NCBI GenBank assembly: GCA_035293765.1
Contig: DATGMF010000009.1
Location: forward strand, 1 to 50,125
Length of the DNA: 50,125 bases
Reading direction: 5' to 3'
Source: DASRHT01 sp035293765
GTDB taxonomy: Bacteria; Chloroflexota; Ktedonobacteria; Ktedonobacterales; Ktedonobacteraceae
Position numbers and translations under genes: made by a program. This document shows, in pieces, positions 49,034 through 50,125 of the stretch (within the stretch, counting starts at the first letter, position 1; every line of letters starts with the position of its first letter). Below the pieces are notes generated by a model. It ran no database searches. It saw only the letters and a list, made by a program, of their open reading frames with translations, and was not told the DNA's origin.

Positions 49034-50125
49034 TTGACAATACTATCAAGAGCGGCCATTGATGCCGCCGCCTTCAAGTCGAAGAACCTCTACAATGCGA
49101 CATTGTACGAAATACGGCAAGCGTTCATCCATCAAGGCATATACCTCAATTACAGCGAGATGGACAAGCGGATGCAGTCCCATGAAGCCTATCGGGCGCT
49201 TCCGACCAAAGTGAGTCAGCAGATATTGCGGCTGCTTGATAAGAACTGGACGTCCTTTTTTGAGGCATTGGAGGCATATAAGGAAGACTCATCGAAGTTC
49301 ACCGGACGTCCCAAGCTTCCCAAGTACAAGCGCAAAACGGAAGGCCGCAATATCCTCGTCTACACGCTGCAAGCCTTACGGGGAGGCCAGAGCAAGAAGG
49401 GGATACGAGGGCGTATTCGACCATCGGGACTGCCCATTGAGGTAAAGACCCGACAAAAGAACATTAATCAAGTGCGTATTGTTCCTCGTCACGGCTATTA
49501 TGTGGTAGAAGTGATTTACCGCAAAGACCCCGTTCAAGCGCAAGTAGATCCCTCGTTCTGCATCGCCATTGATCTTGGTGTGACGAACTTAGCAGCGATA
49601 ACAGCAAACCGAGAGGGCTTTGTCCCTCGCTTGGTTAACGGTCGCACGCTCAAAGCTCGAAATCAATGGTACAACAAGCGCATCAAAGAATTACAGTTGT
49701 GCTTGCCCAAAGCAGAGCGAGAGCGTGTCACGAAACAAATGCAGCACATCACGAACAAGCGTAATCGGCAGGTGGATCACTATCTACACGCTGCCAGCAA
49801 AGCCATTATCGACCTGATGGTCAAAGAAGGCGCGGGCACCCTCATCATCGGCAAAAATCCGCTTTGGAAACAGGAAGTCAATAACGGACGACGCAACAAT
49901 CAGAACTTCGTGAATATTCCGCACGCGCGTTTTATCGACATGCTCACCTATAAAGCGGAGTTCGTCGGTATCCAGGTGGAGTTGCAGGAAGAAAGCTATA
50001 CCAGCAAAGCCAGTTTCCTGGACCTGGACCCCATTCCAACGTACCGGTCTGATGATGAGACCGAGTATCCCTTTAGCGGCAAGCGGATGGGACGGAGAAA
50101 CCGTCTCTATCGCACCAAAGACGGA
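49034..50125 (+). CDS. TnpB-type RNA-guided nuclease (IS605-family OrfB), partial
   Basis: An open frame of 364 codons that runs off the right edge. It matches the IS605 OrfB/TnpB family: AAAFKSKNLYNATLYEIRQA near the start, LPTKVSQQILRLLDKNW, and the RuvC-I segment IAIDLGVTNLAAI with the catalytic Asp. At the RuvC-II position the usual acidic residue is absent; it reads TLIIGKNPLWKQE. The zinc-finger cysteines that normally follow are also missing; the segment is EESYTSKASFLDLDPIPTY. The RuvC-III end lies beyond the window. The N-terminus is unclear: an ATG at 48977 is in frame but its product does not look like the family, so the 5' end may be truncated. No TnpA is seen. Confidence 0.75.
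   Translation, partial: MTILSRAAIDAAAFKSKNLYNATLYEIRQAFIHQGIYLNYSEMDKRMQSHEAYRALPTKVSQQILRLLDKNWTSFFEALEAYKEDSSKFTGRPKLPKYKRKTEGRNILVYTLQALRGGQSKKGIRGRIRPSGLPIEVKTRQKNINQVRIVPRHGYYVVEVIYRKDPVQAQVDPSFCIAIDLGVTNLAAITANREGFVPRLVNGRTLKARNQWYNKRIKELQLCLPKAERERVTKQMQHITNKRNRQVDHYLHAASKAIIDLMVKEGAGTLIIGKNPLWKQEVNNGRRNNQNFVNIPHARFIDMLTYKAEFVGIQVELQEESYTSKASFLDLDPIPTYRSDDETEYPFSGKRMGRRNRLYRTKDG

Overview
The window reads as chromosomal DNA of a Gram-positive-like, high-coding-complexity bacterium of moderate GC content. The gene families suggest the class Ktedonobacteria (Chloroflexota): two long XRE-HTH/TPR regulators, a LuxR regulator with an NB-ARC-type ATPase, an HTH-GNAT protein beside a TnpB gene, many regulators, and GC-rich dispersed repeats between genes. 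This assignment is inferred from gene families; no 16S sequence lies inside the window.

Layout. 1-646 has no protein gene and looks like the leader of a leftward rRNA operon whose structural genes lie just outside. 647-2113 is an SPFH-domain gene plus a small partner. 2168-9081 runs mostly leftward: a membrane-anchored glycosidase-like protein, mnmE, fdhD, remains of an ABC transporter, a Fur regulator that overlaps a CDP-alcohol phosphatidyltransferase, and aroC. 9542-14520 is a regulatory island: XRE-TPR, zinc-motif anti-sigma-like protein, sigma-like factor, XRE-TPR. 15248-18855 is housekeeping: acyl-CoA ligase, rsmI, mdh and tRNA-Gln(CTG). 18856-19555 holds decayed genes next to the tRNA. 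19556-25630 has a HEAT-repeat protein, a membrane-bound sulfite-oxidase-type molybdoenzyme and a three-gene glycosyltransferase operon.

25965-36236 is a looser accessory region with long gene-poor stretches full of dispersed repeats: a radical SAM protein, a TenA-like protein, a secreted protein, a thioesterase, GNAT, a Tat-exported phosphoesterase, and a TetR-P450 pair. 36629-44924 carries small membrane proteins, a second TetR, an acyl-CoA carboxylase carboxyltransferase, a DUF3592 protein and the large LuxR regulator. 44919-48029 encodes the most unusual protein: an N-terminal protein-kinase fold that has lost its catalytic residues, a proline-rich linker and a complete DinG/XPD-type iron-sulfur helicase. 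The right end has an HTH-GNAT gene and a TnpB gene that runs off the window.

The most interesting points are the pseudokinase-DinG fusion, the TnpB with an altered RuvC site and no zinc finger, the sigma/anti-sigma/XRE-TPR cluster, a repeat family that has invaded coding sequence, the Fur tail overprinted on its convergent neighbour, and several promoters that place the transcription start at or next to the start codon.
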